This document shows, piece by piece, positions 61,183 to 64,000 of a stretch of 64,000 bases of DNA. Both the position numbers and the translations under genes were made by a program. The notes below the pieces were generated by a model. It searched no databases. It worked only from the letters and a program-made list of their open reading frames with translations, and was not told the origin of the DNA. The first letter of the stretch is position 1. Each line of letters starts with the position of its first letter. The stretch is taken from positions 1 to 64,000 of the forward strand of contig JADZAN010000005.1 of the NCBI GenBank assembly GCA_020852815.1, read 5' to 3'. This stretch comes from Gemmatimonadaceae bacterium (lineage in GTDB: Bacteria; Gemmatimonadota; Gemmatimonadetes; Gemmatimonadales; Gemmatimonadaceae).

Positions 61183-62468
61183 GCGAGCTGCGGGAGGAGA
61201 CGCCGCTCCCGCGCGATCGCGAGCCGCTCGCGCGGGAGCTCGAGCCGCTCGCGCGGGAGGTCGAGCCGCCGTTGCGCGAGCTCGAGCGGTCGTCGCGCGA
61301 CGTCGAGTCGCTCGGGCTGGCCAACGCCCCCGCCTCGCTCCCGCCCACAGCCGAGCGGACGCGCACCTTCGCGCGCGGGCTGTGGCGCATTGCGGCTGCC
61401 GACGTCTCGGCGGACAACCGCGTGCAACTGCTTGCCGACGGCGCGACCACGTTCGACGCGATGATCGCGGCGATTGGCGAAGCTTCCACGCGCGTCGACT
61501 TCGAGGGGTACATCTTTCGCGACGACGAGGTCGGGGTGCGCTTCAAGGAGGCGCTCATCGAGGCGGCGATGCGAGGTGTGCAGGTACGGTTGCTGGTGGA
61601 CTGGGTGGGGCGGATGGGGACGCCCCTGCGCTTTTTCGGGGAGATGGCGAAGCACGGCGTGGTGGTGAAGCTCTTCTCGCCGCCGGGTTTTCATCGTTGG
61701 GGGGGGATCCTGCCGCGCGATCACCGCAAGCTGGTGGTGGCCGACGGCGCCGTGGCGGTGACTGGGGGGATCGGGATCGGGCGGGAATGGAAGCACGGTG
61801 TGCTTCGGCGCAAGCGTTCGCCGTGGCGCGACACCGCGGTGCGCATAGCCGGGCCGGCGGCGGTGGACATGCAGGACTCGTTCGAGCGGATGTGGGCGCG
61901 CGCCCATCAGGGGCGCCCCAAGGGAGTCCGCCTCATCCGTCGCCCCAGCGCCTCGCACCTCGACCCGCAGGTGGACCCGCCGTCGCTGGTGGGGATCGTC
62001 GAGGGGGAGCCGGGGCGCATGCGCGCGTCGCGCGGGCTGCAGATGCAGGCGTTGAATGCGGAGCGCACCATCTGGATTGCCAGCGCCTACTTTGCGCCGT
62101 CGCTGGGGATGGTGGAGGCGCTGGCCGGCGCGGCGCGAGACGGTGTCGACGTGCGCATTCTCGTCCCGTCGCGCTACGACCATCCGTGGCTGCGCACCAT
62201 CATCTCCCCGTTCTACTCCCGCCTCTTCAAGCACGGCGTGCGCATCTGGGAGTGGCGCGGCGAGATGATGCACGCCAAGACCAACGTGGTCGACGGCCGC
62301 TGGGTGCGTGTCGGATCGACCGACTTCAACCTGCTCGGCGTGGCGATCAACTACGAACTGGACGCCGTGATCGAGGATGCGACGCTGGGTGAGCAGGCGG
62401 AGGCGATGTTCCTCGAGGACTTGCATCGGGCGCGGGAGATTCGCTGGCGGAGCACACGCACTGTGTGA
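61179..62468 (+). CDS. Phospholipase D-family protein, cardiolipin synthase-like
   Basis: A 429-residue enzyme from a GTG that overlaps the ThrE stop. Both HKD motifs are intact: H182-x-K184-x4-D189 (RDHRKLVVADG) and H365-x-K367-x4-D372 (MMHAKTNVVDG). It lacks the two N-terminal membrane helices of classical Cls; instead residues 8-42 form charged heptads (EPLAREL, EPLAREV, EPPLREL), coded partly by a 21-bp tandem repeat at 61221-61262. It is likely to be membrane-associated and to make cardiolipin from phosphatidylglycerol or a related phosphatidyl transfer product. Confidence 0.9.
   Translation: MSELREETPLPRDREPLARELEPLAREVEPPLRELERSSRDVESLGLANAPASLPPTAERTRTFARGLWRIAAADVSADNRVQLLADGATTFDAMIAAIGEASTRVDFEGYIFRDDEVGVRFKEALIEAAMRGVQVRLLVDWVGRMGTPLRFFGEMAKHGVVVKLFSPPGFHRWGGILPRDHRKLVVADGAVAVTGGIGIGREWKHGVLRRKRSPWRDTAVRIAGPAAVDMQDSFERMWARAHQGRPKGVRLIRRPSASHLDPQVDPPSLVGIVEGEPGRMRASRGLQMQALNAERTIWIASAYFAPSLGMVEALAGAARDGVDVRILVPSRYDHPWLRTIISPFYSRLFKHGVRIWEWRGEMMHAKTNVVDGRWVRVGSTDFNLLGVAINYELDAVIEDATLGEQAEAMFLEDLHRAREIRWRSTRTV
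61221..61262. repeat. 21-bp in-frame tandem repeat (heptad-coding)
   Basis: Two near-identical 21-bp units code for EPLAREL and EPLAREV at the N-terminus of the PLD protein, matching a coiled-coil heptad. Confidence 0.8.
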
Positions 62469-62525
62469 GAGGACGAGAGGACGAGAAGACGAGAGGACGA
62501 GAAGCCTGCCCCAGCGAAGGCTGGG
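62464..62525. repeat. Composite repeat: period-8 GACGAGAR tract plus CCCCAGCGAAGGCTGGGG hairpin
   Basis: The purine tract starts at the PLD stop codon and runs to 62503; the hairpin is at 62508-62525. It is the inverse-oriented version of the composite at 16373-16425. The remaining bases to 62692 are G-rich, with no other feature I can name. Confidence 0.85.
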
Positions 62526-62692
62526 GACGAGGTGCTTGTCCAGGGGCGAGGGCTTGGGGGGGTGGGGCCGTGGTGGGGCGGGACTCGCGCGCGTTGGACA
62601 GCGAACTCGTCCAACTGTCGGCGGAGGTTGTGGAGGGGGCAGCCTTCTCGGGGCCTCGTCTTCACCGTATGATCTCGCGTCCCCCCAAACGG

Positions 62693-64000
62693 ATGGTTCC
62701 CATGCGGTTCGCTCGTGTGATGTGTGTGCTGCCGGCGGTGTCGCTGGTCGCTGCGGCCGGACTTCTTCCTGCACAGGAGAAGGCGGTCGACACCCTCCTG
62801 ACCGTCAACCACTACCTGGACTTCGAGACCGTTGGCGCGCCGCAGCTTTCACCTGACGGGGCGCGGATCATCTACACGCGACGGTCGGTGGACAAGCAGA
62901 AGGACACGTTCGAGTCGGCGTTATGGATCATGAACGCCGACGGATCGGAGAACCGCTTCCTCGCGCGCGGTGGCGATGCGACCTGGTCGCCCGACGGGAC
63001 GCGCATTGCCTACATCGGCGAAGGGCAGCCGGGGGGCGCGCAGGTCTTCGTGCGCTGGATGAACGCCGAGGGAGCCACGTCGCAGGTGACGCGCGTGGAG
63101 CGCGCGCCGGGCGACCTCGCCTGGTCGCCCGACGGGAAGTGGATCGGTTTCGCGATGTTCACCCCAAAGGCCGAGAGCTGGGCGATCGACATGCCGGCCG
63201 CGCCGCCGGGGGCGCAGTGGACACCGTCGCCGCGCTATGTCAACACGGTGCACTATCGCGCCGACCGGCGCGGCTTCCTCGATCAGGGATTCGTGCACCT
63301 CTTCGTCGTCCCGGCCGACGGTGGCACGGCGCGGCAGTTGACGAAGGGGGACTGGAACGCCGGCTCGCGCTTCGATGGCCAGCCGGGATCGGTGGGGTGG
63401 AGCTGGTCGGCGGACGGCGCATCGATCGTCTTCGACGGGTTGATGAGCAACGAGTCCGACAAGAACTACCGCGACTCCGACATCAACGTGGTCGACGTGG
63501 CGACGGGGGCGATGCGGAAGCTGACGACGCAACGTGGCAGTTGGTCCAACCCGGTGGTATCGCCTAACGGGGAGTGGATCGCCTTCAGCGGCTACCCGCA
63601 CACCGAGGACACGTATCACGCGTCGGAGCTCTACGTCATGCGGCGCGACGGCTCGGGGATGAAGAAGATCTCCGGGACGCTGGACCGCGACATGGGGGAG
63701 ATCTTCTGGGCGGGGGACAACAGCGGCGTCTACGTGAATGTGCAGGACCGCGGGTCGTCGCAGCTCTTCTTTGCCAGCGTGGCGGGAGCGGTGCGCCAGC
63801 TGAGCCAGGGGGCGCAGATGCTCGGCGTCTCATCGATCGCGAAGAATGGCCTGGTGGCCGCGGTGCGGTCGACGCCGACCGAGCCGGCCGACGTCGTCAC
63901 CTTCGCCCTGGCAACCCCGCAGAAGGTGTCGCGCCTGACGAGTGTGAACGCCGACATCCTTGGCAACAAGCGGCTTGCATCCACCGAGGAAGTGTGGCTG
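62693..64000 (+). CDS. Secreted S9-family peptidase, N-terminal propeller part (partial)
   Basis: Open to the end of the window (436 codons). The ATG at 62693 is followed by another at 62702 (MRFARVMCVLPAVSLVAAAG); the signal is cleaved after LLPAQ. Repeated WD40/PD40-like blades are clear: LSPDGARIIYTRRS, ATWSPDGTRIAYIGE, LAWSPDGKWIGFAMF, WSADGASIVFDGL and VSPNGEWIAFSGYP. This is the beta-propeller of a dipeptidyl/acylaminoacyl peptidase; the catalytic domain lies beyond the window. It is a different subfamily from the S9 gene at 13557. Confidence 0.88.
   Translation, partial: MVPMRFARVMCVLPAVSLVAAAGLLPAQEKAVDTLLTVNHYLDFETVGAPQLSPDGARIIYTRRSVDKQKDTFESALWIMNADGSENRFLARGGDATWSPDGTRIAYIGEGQPGGAQVFVRWMNAEGATSQVTRVERAPGDLAWSPDGKWIGFAMFTPKAESWAIDMPAAPPGAQWTPSPRYVNTVHYRADRRGFLDQGFVHLFVVPADGGTARQLTKGDWNAGSRFDGQPGSVGWSWSADGASIVFDGLMSNESDKNYRDSDINVVDVATGAMRKLTTQRGSWSNPVVSPNGEWIAFSGYPHTEDTYHASELYVMRRDGSGMKKISGTLDRDMGEIFWAGDNSGVYVNVQDRGSSQLFFASVAGAVRQLSQGAQMLGVSSIAKNGLVAAVRSTPTEPADVVTFALATPQKVSRLTSVNADILGNKRLASTEEVWL

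Noticed and set aside
59859-62774. A 971-codon minus-strand open frame covering the ThrE and PLD genes
   Set aside because: The plus-strand genes carry intact motifs (two HKD sites, ThrE helices); the antisense product is low-complexity.

Overview
The window is a GC-rich (by eye well above 60% G+C), densely coded bacterial chromosome segment. I see no tRNA, rRNA, CRISPR array, integrase or transposase. Secreted S9 peptidases, a DUF5916 outer-membrane protein, an S12 beta-lactamase-family protein, D-aminoacylase-like amidohydrolases, a TonB/plug hybrid and RND efflux genes all point to a Gram-negative with an outer membrane. Together they fit Gemmatimonadota or a close relative; that assignment is inference from gene content, since no marker RNA is present.

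Layout. 1-2.0 kb: the 3'-truncated end of a secreted esterase and a small unknown gene. 2.2-4.5 kb: a DUF5916 protein. 4.5-10.4 kb: a translationally coupled tripartite RND efflux operon (TolC-like, adaptor, pump). 10.8-13.4 kb: a GAF-GGDEF-EAL signalling protein with a degraded EAL active site. 13.6-16.2 kb: an S9 peptidase. 16.4-20.6 kb: prfC, crcB and two tandem universal stress proteins. 20.9-32.0 kb: a polysaccharide locus of coupled glycosyltransferases, a deacetylase-glycosyltransferase fusion, a Wzm/Wzt-type ABC exporter, a processive GT2 and a facing deacetylase, preceded by a CRP/FNR-type palindrome. 32.2-40.5 kb: ettA, a hybrid histidine kinase, a CcdA/thioredoxin pair, a PLP decarboxylase and a 2'-5' RNA ligase-like gene. 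40.7-41.7 kb: a D-cysteine desulfhydrase/ACC deaminase-family enzyme.

42-52.4 kb is the most interesting part. A GntR/FCD regulator sits between a leftward set (APC permease, amidohydrolase, D-aminoacylase-like protein, S12 hydrolase) and a rightward set (GNAT acyltransferase, N-acylamino-acid racemase, M20 amidohydrolase). The rightward trio matches the known N-succinylamino-acid racemase route that converts D- to L-amino acids. Two TTGTATACAA palindromes, one beside the regulator and one before the D-aminoacylase-like gene, tie the set into a probable regulon for scavenging D-amino acids and D-peptides.

52.5-64 kb: a Ser/Thr kinase fused to a dead HtrA-like domain, an M20 pseudogene, a second D-aminoacylase-like gene, a TonB_C/plug hybrid, a plant-type FabI, a ThrE-family exporter coupled to a phospholipase D/cardiolipin synthase, and the start of another S9 peptidase.

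Across the window, intergenic spaces carry two recurring repeat families (a period-8 GACGAGAR tract and the hairpin CCCCAGCCTTCGCTGGGG). Several genes have short in-frame tandem repeats in their signal peptides, and the hexamer CCTAAC/GTTAGG dominates all TTAG-containing sites.
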